Shown here: in pieces, positions 1-7,873 of the stretch | Layout: each line of letters begins with the position of its first letter | Numbering within the stretch: position 1 is the stretch's first letter | Assembly: GCA_964608495.1 (NCBI GenBank) | Contig: CAZSOQ010000051.1 | Coordinates: 1-26,064, forward strand | Direction: 5' to 3' | DNA length: 26,064 bases | Origin: JAKORR01 sp964608495 | GTDB taxonomy: Bacteria; Armatimonadota; Zipacnadia; Zipacnadales; FEN-943 | Position numbers and translations under genes: made by a program | Notes under the pieces: generated by a model | What the model saw: the letters and a program-made list of their open reading frames with translations, nothing else | Database searches by the model: none | What the model was told of the DNA's origin: nothing

Positions 1-858
1 CGGGCCGGCCGAGGCGCGCAGGTCGGCGGGCGTGAGGACCGGGAGGGCCGTGCGGGCGCTGACGATGAGGCGGTCGCCGAGGTGGACGGTGGCGGAGAGG
101 GCCGCGAGGCCCGGCTGCCGGGCGGTGATGCGCCACGTGACCCGGCCGCTGCCGTCCTCGGGCGAAAGGCGGACGGTGGCGCTGGGCTCGGCGACAGTCA
201 CCTCGCCGGAGGTCTCGAGGTCGGCACGCAGGTCGGCGGACGTGGGGCCGCCGAGGTTCGTGAGCGCCAGGGTAAGATCGGTCTTGCGGCCGGGCTCGAG
301 GACGGCGGCGGTGGCCGCGAAGCCCACGGGCACCAGGGCCGGGGCCTTCCGCACGAGGCGGACCCAGGCGAGGTCAAGTTGGGCCTGCTCGCCGCCGCCG
401 TTGACGGGGTCCAGGCGAAGCATGGTGAGACTGCCCGTGAAGCCCTCGAGCCCGGCGAGGAGGACCTCGAAGTCGTGCCATTGCCCGTCGCCAGGGCAGG
501 AGGCGCCCGGGACGGGGTGGGCGGCCGGATCGGGCGAGGCGGTGGTGGCGAAGTAGACCTGGGTGACGCCGGGCTTGTCGCTGCGCAGGCGGAAGCGGAC
601 GTGGGAGATGGCCGAGGTGGGTAGGCTGAGGCCGCCGACCGTCATGTGCGCGTCGTGGCCCGTGGCGGTCGTGGAGAGGCATCCTTTGGTGAAGGTGAAG
701 GGCTCGAGGTTGTTCGTGGGGCCCCAGCCGTGGGCGTCGCCGTCGCTGAAGTCGGCCTCATAGAGAATCTGGTCGGGCTCGCCGGGGGCGATCTGCGCCA
801 GGAGCACGGCGGGCACGAGCAGGATCAAGGCGGCGGAAGGAAACAGACGGATAGGCAT
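1..858 (-). CDS. Secreted protein with carbohydrate-binding-like N-terminal domain, 3' end beyond the window
   Basis: An open frame of 286 codons runs leftward from ATG 858 to the window edge without a stop, so the C-terminus is missing. GGAGG lies 8 nt before this ATG; a second in-frame ATG at 864 would sit only 2 nt from it, so 858 is preferred. Residues 1-22 form a Sec signal peptide (MPIRLFP, then a Leu/Val/Ala core ending LLAQ). Residues of about 28-165 look like a beta-sandwich of the kind found in carbohydrate-binding modules (YEADFSDGDAHGW, then paired strands with DGQWHDFEVLL). Residues of about 175-270 resemble a CARDB/Ig-like domain (TDLTLALTNLGG). It is probably extracellular. No catalytic domain is visible in this part, and the specific function is not recognised. 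Confidence 0.8.
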   Translation of the reverse strand, partial: MPIRLFPSAALILLVPAVLLAQIAPGEPDQILYEADFSDGDAHGWGPTNNLEPFTFTKGCLSTTATGHDAHMTVGGLSLPTSAISHVRFRLRSDKPGVTQVYFATTASPDPAAHPVPGASCPGDGQWHDFEVLLAGLEGFTGSLTMLRLDPVNGGGEQAQLDLAWVRLVRKAPALVPVGFAATAAVLEPGRKTDLTLALTNLGGPTSADLRADLETSGEVTVAEPSATVRLSPEDGSGRVTWRITARQPGLAALSATVHLGDRLIVSARTALPVLTPADLRASAGP

Positions 859-978
859 CTTCATCGCCTCCCGGGTGCGTGGCGGTCAGGCTGTCGCAGG
901 CGGGTGAGCCTTCCACGGGGACGCGGGCCGGCCTTCTGTGGGAGGCGAGGGGCGCAGTTCGCGGCCCCCCCGCGGGGA

Positions 979-1125
979 CGGACCACCACACGGCCACAGC
1001 CGCAGGCCGGCAACCACGGCCGGCCTGTACGGACCACCACACGGCCACAGCCGCAGGCCGGCAACCACGGCCGGCCTGTACGGACCACCACACGGCCACA
1101 GCCGCAGGCTGAAGCCTGCGACTAC
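979..1125 (-). repeat. Three-unit 51-bp tandem array ending in a REP-like GTAG hairpin
   Basis: Units start at 979, 1030 and 1081. The first two are identical 51-mers: a CCA-rich block, then an inverted repeat with arms CAGGCCGGC and GCCGGCCTG. The third unit ends instead in the perfect hairpin CGCAGGCT-GA-AGCCTGCG (1103-1120) followed by ACTAC. Read on the minus strand this is GTAG, a T, and then the palindrome, which is the REP layout. The array fills the centre of a spacer of about 470 bp between the secreted protein (start 858) and the gene at 1330. Open frames through it are an effect of the repeat (51 = 17 codons) and are not coding. Confidence 0.9.
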
Positions 1126-1176
1126 GGCGCGCGGTGCGTTGTTGCAGGCGGGTGAGGCGGGGTGCAAGGCCATCGC

Positions 1177-1199
1177 GCTGGCGCGGAAATCGCGCCAGC
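1177..1199. repeat. Perfect 9-bp stem hairpin, GCTGGCGCG/CGCGCCAGC
   Basis: Arms at 1177-1185 and 1191-1199 flank a GAAAT loop. The right arm continues into CCTCCC. The reverse complement of 1191-1205, GGGAGGGCTGGCGCG, is found again exactly at 25960-25974 in the tandem repeat at the right end, so this looks like a second dispersed repeat family. It could also act as a transcript end, but it has no T tract. Confidence 0.6.
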
Positions 1200-1329
1200 C
1201 CTCCCGCGAGACTGAAGGGAAACCAACGCCTTCGCGTCTCACCCTAGTCGGGCCCAGCACACTCGGGGCGCTGGGTCGAACCCGCAAGCCGCCGAAGGAG
1301 AACGACTGTGCAGCGCGAATCGCCCCTGA

Positions 1330-1686
1330 GTGCCAGACCTGTTCACGGTAGTTGAGGGGCTATTCAACCTACCCGTGCGGCTAGCTGAGGCCACGTGGTA
1401 CCTGCACGTCATTGTCCGCCATCCAGAGATGGCCGAGCACTTGGGGAACGTCAAGCAGGCGCTCGCAGGGCCACATGTGGTACTCCAAAGCGAGCACACT
1501 CGGGACTCCTACCTGTACCATCTTCGCCTTGCCTCTCCCCCGAGACTGTACGTACGTGTCGTCGTGCGGTTCCGGCGGAATGCCCAAGATGAATTGCAGG
1601 AGGGGGTTGTCAGGACGGCTTTCCTGACCGATACTATGAGTGGAGGCTCGGCGGTATGGATAACCCGGCACCTGCCCATAAGATAG
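1330..1686 (+). CDS. Small BECR/RelE-like nuclease candidate (possible toxin)
   Basis: 118 residues from a GTG start. TGA lies directly upstream (1327-1329), so 1330 is the earliest possible start; another GTG at 1375 is possible. The core reads like small cyanobacterial and phage-associated proteins of the BECR (Barnase-EndoU-ColicinE5/D-RelE) type. WYLHVIVRHPEM has His26, Arg30 and His31, followed by a helix (VKQAL), YLYH, and paired strands RLYVRVVVRF and GVVRTAFLTD. His and Arg are the usual catalytic residues of this fold. The next gene overlaps its 3' end by 31 bp, as in a two-gene toxin-antitoxin unit. No strong ribosome site is visible. Base composition is less GC-rich than in the flanking genes, suggesting recent transfer. 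The family assignment is by pattern only; toxin activity is inferred. Confidence 0.65.
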   Translation: MPDLFTVVEGLFNLPVRLAEATWYLHVIVRHPEMAEHLGNVKQALAGPHVVLQSEHTRDSYLYHLRLASPPRLYVRVVVRFRRNAQDELQEGVVRTAFLTDTMSGGSAVWITRHLPIR

Positions 1687-1943
1687 ACTACGATGAAGTT
1701 GGCGACGTGCTATACGTGACGTTGCGCGAGTGCCCCAGGACCTTGGGCCGCCAGAACGACCAGGGCATTGTCTTGGTGCACGACAGAGAGACCGATGAGA
1801 TAGTTGGCCTGATGGTCCTGGACTTCTGGGAGCGGTTTGTGCAACCAGACGCAACACTCGACCAAGCGGCGCTAGAGCAGGCAATGGTTGCGCCGTTCAG
1901 CGGGCTTGTGCCCGATATACGGCGCGTATTGCTCCCGGCATAG
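1656..1943 (+). CDS. DUF2283 family small protein (possible antitoxin partner)
   Basis: 95 residues from ATG 1656, overlapping the preceding gene by 31 bp in another frame, so translation is probably coupled. The N-terminal 60 residues match DUF2283: KIDYDEVGDVLYVTL, then QGIVLVHDRETDEIVGLMVLD, a compact beta fold. The tail (about residues 60-95) is family-variable. DUF2283 genes often sit beside small nuclease-like genes such as the one upstream, which makes an antitoxin or immunity role reasonable, but no DNA-binding motif is visible and the role is inferred. A strong terminator follows at 2003-2026, so the two genes look like a self-contained transcription unit on the strand opposite to the neighbouring large genes. 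Confidence 0.8.
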   Translation: MDNPAPAHKIDYDEVGDVLYVTLRECPRTLGRQNDQGIVLVHDRETDEIVGLMVLDFWERFVQPDATLDQAALEQAMVAPFSGLVPDIRRVLLPA

Positions 1944-2002
1944 AATCGCACAGAATCCACCCGGCACAGACGAGGTCCCTGTTTTCCGGGATAACATCAA
2001 TG

Positions 2003-2026
2003 AGACCGCCGCGAATGCGGCGGTCT
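2003..2026 (+). terminator. Rho-independent terminator after the DUF2283 gene
   Basis: A perfect 10-bp stem, AGACCGCCGC paired with GCGGCGGTCT, closes a GAAT tetraloop and is followed by the T-rich stretch TCCTCGTTT. It lies 60 bp downstream of the DUF2283 stop on the same strand. Confidence 0.8.
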
Positions 2027-2240
2027 TCCTCGTTTGGCCTGTTGGCCGGACACGGCTGACGGGGGCGCTGGCGAAGGTTCGGGCGCTCTTTGCTTTGAGG
2101 CGACCCGCCGTGACGTCCTCAATAGGCGGCCCGGGGGGCTCGCCCCTGTCCCTGCCCATGAGAGCTATACCCAAGACTCCTTCTTCGAGGCGGTGTGGGA
2201 ATGGGGATGGTGGCATGGCGGGATTCGAGGGTTGGTCTCG

Positions 2241-2498
2241 TTGTGCCCGCGATGCCAGTGTGAGCTGGTCGCTGAGAAGTACTGGAGCGAAGAGAGAGGT
2301 GGGTACGTGGTGCACTTGCGGTGCCAGCACTGCGGCTACATAGTGGCTACCCCGGGCGGCAGCGCCGGGGATCTTGACGCGAGGGTCACGAGAGAGATCC
2401 GGCGCAAAGTGCGGACTGGCGAGTGGGCACAAGTGGCCCAGCAACAACGGGAGGAACAGCAGTCGCCCCAAAGGATGTGGCGCGCTCGATTGGGGTGA
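2241..2498 (+). CDS. Small zinc-ribbon protein, unknown function
   Basis: The frame is open from TTG 2034 to the stop at 2498. I place the start at TTG 2241 because GAGGG (2227-2231) lies 9 nt upstream and the protein then begins at the zinc ribbon; a GTG at 2193 is an alternative. That gives about 85 residues. Two Cys pairs, CPRC at residues 2-5 and CQHC about 30 residues later, form a zinc ribbon. A charged helix follows (VTREIRRKVRTGEWAQ), then a Gln/Glu-rich tail. The layout (ribbon, then a helix ending in RTGEW) is seen in small uncharacterised bacterial proteins. It may bind nucleic acid or simply be a structural ribbon. The 297-bp spacer before it holds the terminator at 2003-2026 and nothing else recognisable. 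Confidence 0.5.
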   Translation: MCPRCQCELVAEKYWSEERGGYVVHLRCQHCGYIVATPGGSAGDLDARVTREIRRKVRTGEWAQVAQQQREEQQSPQRMWRARLG

Positions 2499-2691
2499 GA
2501 CACGAGGGGTCCATTGTTGCTGGGTGCTCGGGGCGTGTCACACAGCCTGCGCGGCGACGCCCAGGGGTGCCGCAGTCAGGTCAGAGTCGGCTTGGTCATC
2601 CTCGTCATTTCGGCCAAGGCCGCACGGCCCGAGGCAGGGCGGGCGTTACAGACGGAATCCGGCAGGCGCGCCGACAGCCCCCGCACAGAGA

Positions 2692-2787
2692 CGGATTACC
2701 ACCCGGCCACCGCCACAGGCCGGCAACCACGGCCGGCCTGTACGGACCACCACACCACCACCACCGCAGGCTGAGGCCTGCGACTAG
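2692..2787 (-). repeat. Two-unit REP-like array, 51-bp unit plus terminal hairpin
   Basis: Unit one (2692-2742) matches the 51-bp unit at 979-1080 with a few changes and has the same inverted repeat CAGGCCGGC/GCCGGCCTG. Unit two has the CCA-rich block, then a hairpin with arms CGCAGGC (2765-2771) and GCCTGCG (2776-2782), then ACTAG. On the minus strand the leading tetranucleotide is CTAG rather than GTAG. A further hairpin, GGCGGG/CCCGCC, follows at 2792-2811. The rest of the 385-bp spacer (2499-2883) holds a small palindrome CTTGAC-G-GTCAAG near 2844-2856 and nothing else recognised. Confidence 0.85.
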
Positions 2788-2883
2788 GGGAGGCGGGGCT
2801 GAAGGCCCGCCCTGGCAACCTCAACCTACCTCCAGTCCATGACCCTTGACGGTCAAGACAGTTGCCGCATTCGTCTTGGGGGG

Positions 2884-5862
2884 TCATTCGGTGAGCGATA
2901 CGGTCGGCTCGATGAAGCTGGCCGAGTCGAAGTGATTCGAGCCCGCGGAATCAACGACAAGGGTGATCAGCGTCGGCTTGCCGGCCTCGGCCGTCAGGTC
3001 CACCCGGCCCGTCACGCCTTTCCCCTGCTCCGGCACCCGGCTGGACTGCCATCGCGGCTCGCCGTTGATCCAGACCTCGAACCGCTTGTGCGGGTTGTCG
3101 CCCGTGGTCTTGAAGGACAGACTTCGCGCCCCCGAGGGCAGGTCCACCAGCCACTCGCGGTGCGCCTGGCCCTCGAAGGGCGGATGGCAGGAGACGAAGC
3201 GCGCCGCACGGCCCTCAACCGTCGTCTGCCGCACGACGCTGCCCTCGATGGTCCTGCCCTCCGCGCCGGTGACGGCGCCGCCGAAGCTGTAGTAGACGCC
3301 GGGCGGCAGGTCGAGCAGCAACCCGGTCGCGGGCAGGGACCTCGCCTCGTAGACGTGGAGGATGGTGGCGGGTAGCTCGACGGTGTGGCCGTGGGCATCC
3401 GGGTCGGCCAGCCGGGCGCCGTCGGCGTCCTGTACCACGACCGCGACGGGCCGGCGCGCGTCCTGTAGCTCGACCACGGCCCCGGCGCGGGCCACCACCC
3501 GCGGCTCGCCCCAGAGTCCCCAGTCGTAGCCCGTGTCGCCCTTGGGCCCGGCGTCGGTAACCAGGCGCAGGAGGACGGTCCGGCCGCGCCAGGGGTCCAG
3601 GGGCACGGAGAAGGGCTCCCAGCGACGCGCCGCGTGGGCCCGCTGCCACACGCGCTCACCGTTGACGTGGACACTGAAGACCACACCATCGCCCGGCTCG
3701 CCACCGTCTGGCACGTCGCGCAGGCCGAGGAAGCCGATGAGGCGCGGCTCGCCCTCGGACGGCACGGCGAGGCGATATTCCGCGAAGATGGCCAGGCGCT
3801 CGGCGGGAGGGTCCACTCGCCAGGGGGGATGCGCGAAGAGGGCGCGACGCGTGCGGCCGCCGGCGTCGGCGAGCTCGGGCTGGTAGGCGCCGCCACGGGA
3901 GAGCGGGCCCTCGACGCCGTCCACCAGGGTCCCGCGCCGCCAGGGCGGGACCGTGACGAGATCGGTCCACCCCGAGCCCGGCGCAGGCTCGAGATGGACG
4001 TAGCCGCGCACGTCGTCCGCGCCGCCGACCACGCGGACGGGCAGGGAGCAGCGCGTGAGCCGGAAGGCGCCAGGTGTGGGCGGTGTGGATCCGGGCAGAC
4101 CGGGCAGATAGGCCGACGCGGGGTCCAGGCCGAAGGCCCGATCACCTTCCTGGGCGACCCAGCCCCCGAAGCCCGTGGGGGCGACTGCGGCCGTCGAGCC
4201 GTAGACCACACCGGGCACGGCGGCGCGGCCCTGCTCGTCCAGGGGCAGGCCGTCGCGGATGGCCCGCACCAGAATCGCGGCGACCGGAGCGTCGGGGTCG
4301 AAGTCGCCGCCCAGGGTCAGAGTAGGCAGGCCGCCCAGCTCGCCCAGGCGCAGGAACCAGACAAGGGCGCCGTAGGGCGTGGCGCCGTTCTGGTTGGGCG
4401 TGGACAGATGGGCGTAGAGATGCCTGTAGCGGCCCAGGAGATAGCGGCCGACGGGATGGGGCGTCACGTCCTCGTCGGCATTGACCATCCAGGGCTGCTG
4501 GGAGAAGCTGCAGTGCCGCAGCAGGCCGTCGTCGAGCCACTCGGTGCCCAGGGCCACGCCGGGCAGGGCCTCGGACAGGGCCTGGAGGTACGGCCGGGCA
4601 CCGGCGCGAGGGCTGAGCTGGTCGGCGGCGGCGCGAGGGCCGTCCACCAGCGCCGGGAAGTCGAGGTGCAGGGCGTCGAAGGGGAGCTGGTCGTGGGACG
4701 CCACGTAGGCCTGGATCAGGCGCTCGCGGACGGGCGGGAAGGCCGGGTTGAGCTGGCAGATGTCCGGGGCGCCCTTGATGATCTCGCCGCTCGGGGCGAG
4801 CAGGCCGAAGGGCCGGAGGCTGGGGAAGCCCGGGTCGTCGGGTGAGATGCCCGCGAAGTTGCCGTGGACCATGACGTGGAAGCCCATCCGGCGGGCCGCG
4901 GTGACGACGCGGACGGCGTCTTCGGAGGGAGTGTAGTCGGGATACCGGACGTCGTAGGGGTATTGCCGCCAGTTGGGGTAGTAGACGAGAACGGTGGCGG
5001 GGTCCACGCGCTCGGCCAGGCGCGACAGTAGGCCCGTGAGCAGGTCACTGTCGCCCTGGGTGAGGCGTGCGATGCCCCTGATGCGCGTGAGCCAGGCGGG
5101 CGGGCGCCCGGCCAGCGGCGCGTAGCCGTGGTCGCGCTCGAGCCAGGCCGCGTAACGGTCGGCGCCGCGCCGCCAGTCGCCGGCATAGGCCGCCAGGCGC
5201 CAGGGGACGGAGCGCGGGAGTGGCTCGCCGGACAGGAGCCGGGGGCGGGCGTAGGCCACGGCCACCGCCAGGCCGAGCTGGGAGCGCGTGACGGTGATCG
5301 AGACGTAGTTGTCGTCGCCGGCGGGCCAGAGGCAGAGGCCACCCGCGCCCGTGTCGAGGAGGAGAAGGGGAAGCTGCATGTTGCCCAGGGGGTAGGTCCA
5401 CTGGGTGGCGCGCTCGTCGAGGACCATGCCGTCGAACATCGGGGTGATGACGCGCAGGCGCGAGGGGCGCGTGGGGTCGGAGCCGGCCTCGAAGGGGCCG
5501 AGGGTGAGGCGGACGTCGGCGGGGTCGGCTTCGGCAGCGGGCAGGGCCGTGAGCTGTAGGGAACCATCGTCCAAGGGCGTGACGCGCAGGGAAGGCTGAG
5601 GTCCGTCGGGGGGCCAGGGATGGGCGGCGGCGCCGCGGGCGAGGCTCTCGCCGGTGAGGAGATTGCGGATAGACGTGACGCGGGAGCCGTCGAAGGTGAG
5701 GCGCAGCTCGGGCGATCCGGCCTCGTCGGCCGCGCAGGGGACGCCGGGGACGAAAGCGAGAAGGCTCAAGGCCAGGGCGAGGGCGATGGGAGTGGATGGG
5801 CAAGGCCGGGACGAGCTCTCAGGCCGCGGCGGGCGAGACGCGCGCCGGGGATTGCCGCTCAT
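2884..5862 (-). CDS. Secreted DUF6259 glycoside-hydrolase-like protein with C-terminal beta-sandwich domains
   Basis: 992 residues from ATG 5862, preceded by AGGAGG at 9 nt. The frame is open further upstream, but that extension has no such site and reads as spacer. An Arg-rich n-region and the hydrophobic stretch IALALALSLLAF (residues about 25-37) make a Sec signal, cleaved near PCAADE. Residues of about 50-225 are a beta-sandwich. Residues of about 225-570 resemble the DUF6259 barrel: the leading helix with DRYAAWLERDHGY, VLVYYPNW, GFHVMVHGNFAG, then LHLDFP with Asp401 and GTEWLDDG with Glu441, the most likely catalytic acids. After about residue 650 come two beta-rich modules, one with VHVNGERVWQ and one with FEVWINGEPRW, of the type that binds carbohydrate. 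It probably acts on extracellular glycans; the substrate is unknown. Confidence 0.8.
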   Translation of the reverse strand: MSGNPRRASRPPRPESSSRPCPSTPIALALALSLLAFVPGVPCAADEAGSPELRLTFDGSRVTSIRNLLTGESLARGAAAHPWPPDGPQPSLRVTPLDDGSLQLTALPAAEADPADVRLTLGPFEAGSDPTRPSRLRVITPMFDGMVLDERATQWTYPLGNMQLPLLLLDTGAGGLCLWPAGDDNYVSITVTRSQLGLAVAVAYARPRLLSGEPLPRSVPWRLAAYAGDWRRGADRYAAWLERDHGYAPLAGRPPAWLTRIRGIARLTQGDSDLLTGLLSRLAERVDPATVLVYYPNWRQYPYDVRYPDYTPSEDAVRVVTAARRMGFHVMVHGNFAGISPDDPGFPSLRPFGLLAPSGEIIKGAPDICQLNPAFPPVRERLIQAYVASHDQLPFDALHLDFPALVDGPRAAADQLSPRAGARPYLQALSEALPGVALGTEWLDDGLLRHCSFSQQPWMVNADEDVTPHPVGRYLLGRYRHLYAHLSTPNQNGATPYGALVWFLRLGELGGLPTLTLGGDFDPDAPVAAILVRAIRDGLPLDEQGRAAVPGVVYGSTAAVAPTGFGGWVAQEGDRAFGLDPASAYLPGLPGSTPPTPGAFRLTRCSLPVRVVGGADDVRGYVHLEPAPGSGWTDLVTVPPWRRGTLVDGVEGPLSRGGAYQPELADAGGRTRRALFAHPPWRVDPPAERLAIFAEYRLAVPSEGEPRLIGFLGLRDVPDGGEPGDGVVFSVHVNGERVWQRAHAARRWEPFSVPLDPWRGRTVLLRLVTDAGPKGDTGYDWGLWGEPRVVARAGAVVELQDARRPVAVVVQDADGARLADPDAHGHTVELPATILHVYEARSLPATGLLLDLPPGVYYSFGGAVTGAEGRTIEGSVVRQTTVEGRAARFVSCHPPFEGQAHREWLVDLPSGARSLSFKTTGDNPHKRFEVWINGEPRWQSSRVPEQGKGVTGRVDLTAEAGKPTLITLVVDSAGSNHFDSASFIEPTVSLTE

Positions 5863-6081
5863 GTCGGGTGTCCTCCTGCCGGGGCAGGGATTCGCTCTCG
5901 CGGGGCAGGCCCCTCTTTCAGACGCCAAGAGGGGCCTCCCCCATACCTCCTCCACCAGAAAGCTCTGTCGCCGCTTGGCTTGCCGACTTCGTCGGCTGCA
6001 CCAAGCGGCTCCCTGGTGTTCGTCTGGGAGGCACGCGAGGGTTCTTGGTTTCAGCAGAGGGACCACAGCAGGGGCCACCCC

Positions 6082-6114
6082 CGCGGGCACGGGCTTCGCC
6101 CGACCCGCGACTAC
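6082..6114 (-). repeat. REP-like element, two-step hairpin with GTAG end
   Basis: Outer arms CGCGGG (6082-6087) and CCCGCG (6104-6109) enclose inner arms CGGGC (6090-6094) and GCCCG (6098-6102) around a TTC loop, with CA opposite a single A as the internal bulge. ACTAC follows, which is GTAGT on the minus strand. The copy at 16683-16715 has the same layout but a different inner stem. A CCA-rich block like that in the tandem arrays lies at about 6119-6140 and touches the TAG stop of the lipoprotein gene. Confidence 0.8.
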
Positions 6115-6144
6115 AACAGACAGGCCACCACACCACCACAGCCG

Positions 6145-7509
6145 CTACGGAACAGGGACCGGCTCGAGGCGCGGCGGAGACGGGGGCTGGGGATCGCCCG
6201 CGCGAAGCCGCACGTCCTGGGTCACAGTGCGGCCCTCGAGGATCTCGACGACGAGGCCGACGGGGAGGTAGCCGGCGGCGCGGACGGTCAGCAGGGCCTT
6301 GCCCGCGGGCGCCCTGAGGGAGTAGTGACCGTCGCGGTCGGTGTAGGTGCAAAGGCGAGGCAGGAGGACACGGGGTGGGCGCGGCGGGTAAATCGCGGGG
6401 TCCACATCGGCAGGGGTGGGCTCGAGGATGTGCGGGACGTCGGGTGGGAACTCCGGGTCCAGGACGATGGGCGCGCGGGATCCGAGGCAGACGAGAGCGC
6501 CCTCGAGGGTCACTGCCCGGCCGGGGTCGGTGTCAGCCCGCGCGTCGGCGGGGACACCATAGACGGTGCCCTCGATGGCCCCCTCGCCGGGCTGGGGCCG
6601 TGGGTCGGGCTCGCGGCGAAGCGCGAAATCGGCGGGCGACGTCCGGCCGGCGACGACGCGGACGGGGCGGCTCTGGGGCACGTAGCCCAGGGCGTTGACG
6701 GTCACCTGGTAGGCGCCAGGGGGCACGGCCGCGAGGACGTAGCTGCCCGCGCGGTCGGTAAGGGTCTGCAGCAGGGGGCCGGAGGAAGGCGGCTCGAGGA
6801 TGGGGCTGTCCGCGGCCTGGGTCTGGGGGTCGGTGATCCGGGGCGGCGGAGGCGGCTCGAGGACCGGCAGGGGAAGGGTCACGACCTGGGCGCCGGCGAT
6901 GGGCTCGAGGGTGCGGGCGTCGGTGACCAAGCCGGCGATCTGGCCGCCCACGGTGGGACGGACGGGCTCGGGCAGGGTCACGGTCTCGGCCGGGGGCACG
7001 GTGACGGACTCGTGGTAGCCCTCGGTGGGGAGATCGCGGCGCACGATGGAGAGGGTGTGGTCGCCGGGCGGGACGCCGTTGATGGCGAAGCGGCCGTCCG
7101 GCTGGGTCTGCCAGGGCACCGGGACGCCGTCGAGGAGGACGTCGTAGGCGTCGGGACCGGCGGGCGCCTGCATGGTGCCGACGATGGCGCCCGCGGTGGT
7201 GACCGCGCCGCCGGGGCTCAGCATGTAGCCGGCCATCGTCAGGGCGTCGAAGTAGTCTATCCGCTTGTCGTCGTTGAGATCAGCAGCGGCGTTGTAGGTG
7301 CCCTGCTTGTAGTAGGCCCTCCAGGCCTGCCGGAAGAGCTGCAGGTCGGCGTCGTCAATCGCATTGTCGCCGTTGAGGTCCGCCGGTAGCCAGAAGGGGG
7401 GAGGCGGTGGCGGCGAGTCAGCCCGCGGAGCCGGCGCGCAGATACACGCGGCGAGGAGTAAGGCCACGCCGCCGGCAAGGAAGGCCGGTGCCAGGGTTGC
7501 TCTGCCCAT
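6145..7509 (-). CDS. Predicted lipoprotein with dockerin-like EF-hands and carboxypeptidase-regulatory-like repeats
   Basis: 454 residues from ATG 7509, with AGGGGG about 10 nt upstream; an in-frame GTG at 7533 is less well placed. The N-terminus (MGRATLAP, then a hydrophobic run ending LLLAAC) has a lipobox-like LAAC, so lipid attachment is likely, followed by a Pro-rich stalk. Two EF-hand loops, DLNGDNAIDDAD and DLNDDKRIDYFD, form a dockerin type I-like pair. Three or four CarboxypepD_reg-like beta domains follow, recognisable by DGRFAINGVPPGDHTL, AGSYVLAAVPPGAYQVTV and DGHYSLRAPAGKALLTV. No catalytic domain is visible. It probably serves as a cell-surface structural or adhesion protein. 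It lies 282 bp upstream of the DUF6259 gene on the same strand. Confidence 0.8.
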   Translation of the reverse strand: MGRATLAPAFLAGGVALLLAACICAPAPRADSPPPPPPFWLPADLNGDNAIDDADLQLFRQAWRAYYKQGTYNAAADLNDDKRIDYFDALTMAGYMLSPGGAVTTAGAIVGTMQAPAGPDAYDVLLDGVPVPWQTQPDGRFAINGVPPGDHTLSIVRRDLPTEGYHESVTVPPAETVTLPEPVRPTVGGQIAGLVTDARTLEPIAGAQVVTLPLPVLEPPPPPRITDPQTQAADSPILEPPSSGPLLQTLTDRAGSYVLAAVPPGAYQVTVNALGYVPQSRPVRVVAGRTSPADFALRREPDPRPQPGEGAIEGTVYGVPADARADTDPGRAVTLEGALVCLGSRAPIVLDPEFPPDVPHILEPTPADVDPAIYPPRPPRVLLPRLCTYTDRDGHYSLRAPAGKALLTVRAAGYLPVGLVVEILEGRTVTQDVRLRAGDPQPPSPPRLEPVPVP

Positions 7510-7718
7510 CGTCTGAGTCCCCCTGTCTGCCACTGCCCCGTCGTCAGGTTGCCCCGGAGTCCGGAGGAGCTCACCACGTCCCAGGCTGCCCGTCCTCGGC
7601 GAGGTGTCGTCCGGGCCTCAACACGGCCATTGTGCGCCCAGGTATGCGTGCCCTGCAAGTCGCGGACCGGGCCCTGGGCGCCTTTGGGGACAAGCAGAGC
7701 CCTGTGACCCCAAACACC

Positions 7719-7758
7719 CTGGGGCTCTGCCCCAGACCCCGCAGGGGGCCCGCCCCCT
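7719..7758. repeat. Double hairpin of the GGGGCTCTGCCCC type, possible terminator
   Basis: Two hairpins lie back to back: CTGGGG-CTCTG-CCCCAG (7719-7735) and AGGGGG-CCCG-CCCCCT (7743-7758). Similar GGGGCTCTGCCCC repeats occur widely in GC-rich genomes. This one lies in the 364-bp spacer (7510-7873) after the DUF1854 stop and could end that transcript, although it has no T tract. Nothing else was recognised in the spacer. Confidence 0.65.
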
Positions 7759-7873
7759 GACCCCATTATCCGCGCAGCTACGTCCGGGCCGTGCCATGGC
7801 CTCGGCCGCGGATGACACGGTGGGCTCGCCTGCCCCTGTATGGGCCTCGCTCTCCGGCAAGGTGCGCGACTAC

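Noticed and set aside
979..1125. CRISPR array
   Set aside because: The units are identical throughout with no unique spacers, and they end in a hairpin; the same applies to 10891-11239.
1255..1310. tRNA-like segment with GGGTCGAACCC
   Set aside because: It resembles a T arm, but no matching acceptor, D or anticodon arms can be drawn.
2034..2240. Longer N-terminus of the zinc-ribbon protein
   Set aside because: It is open but Gly/Trp-rich and overlaps the terminator tail, with no good ribosome site; a start near 2241 is more likely, although 2193 is possible.
5620..7389. 589-codon plus-strand open frame
   Set aside because: It lies opposite two clear minus-strand genes with recognisable domains. 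Its translation is Gly/Arg/Ala/Val-rich with no domain, as expected of a GC-rich shadow frame.
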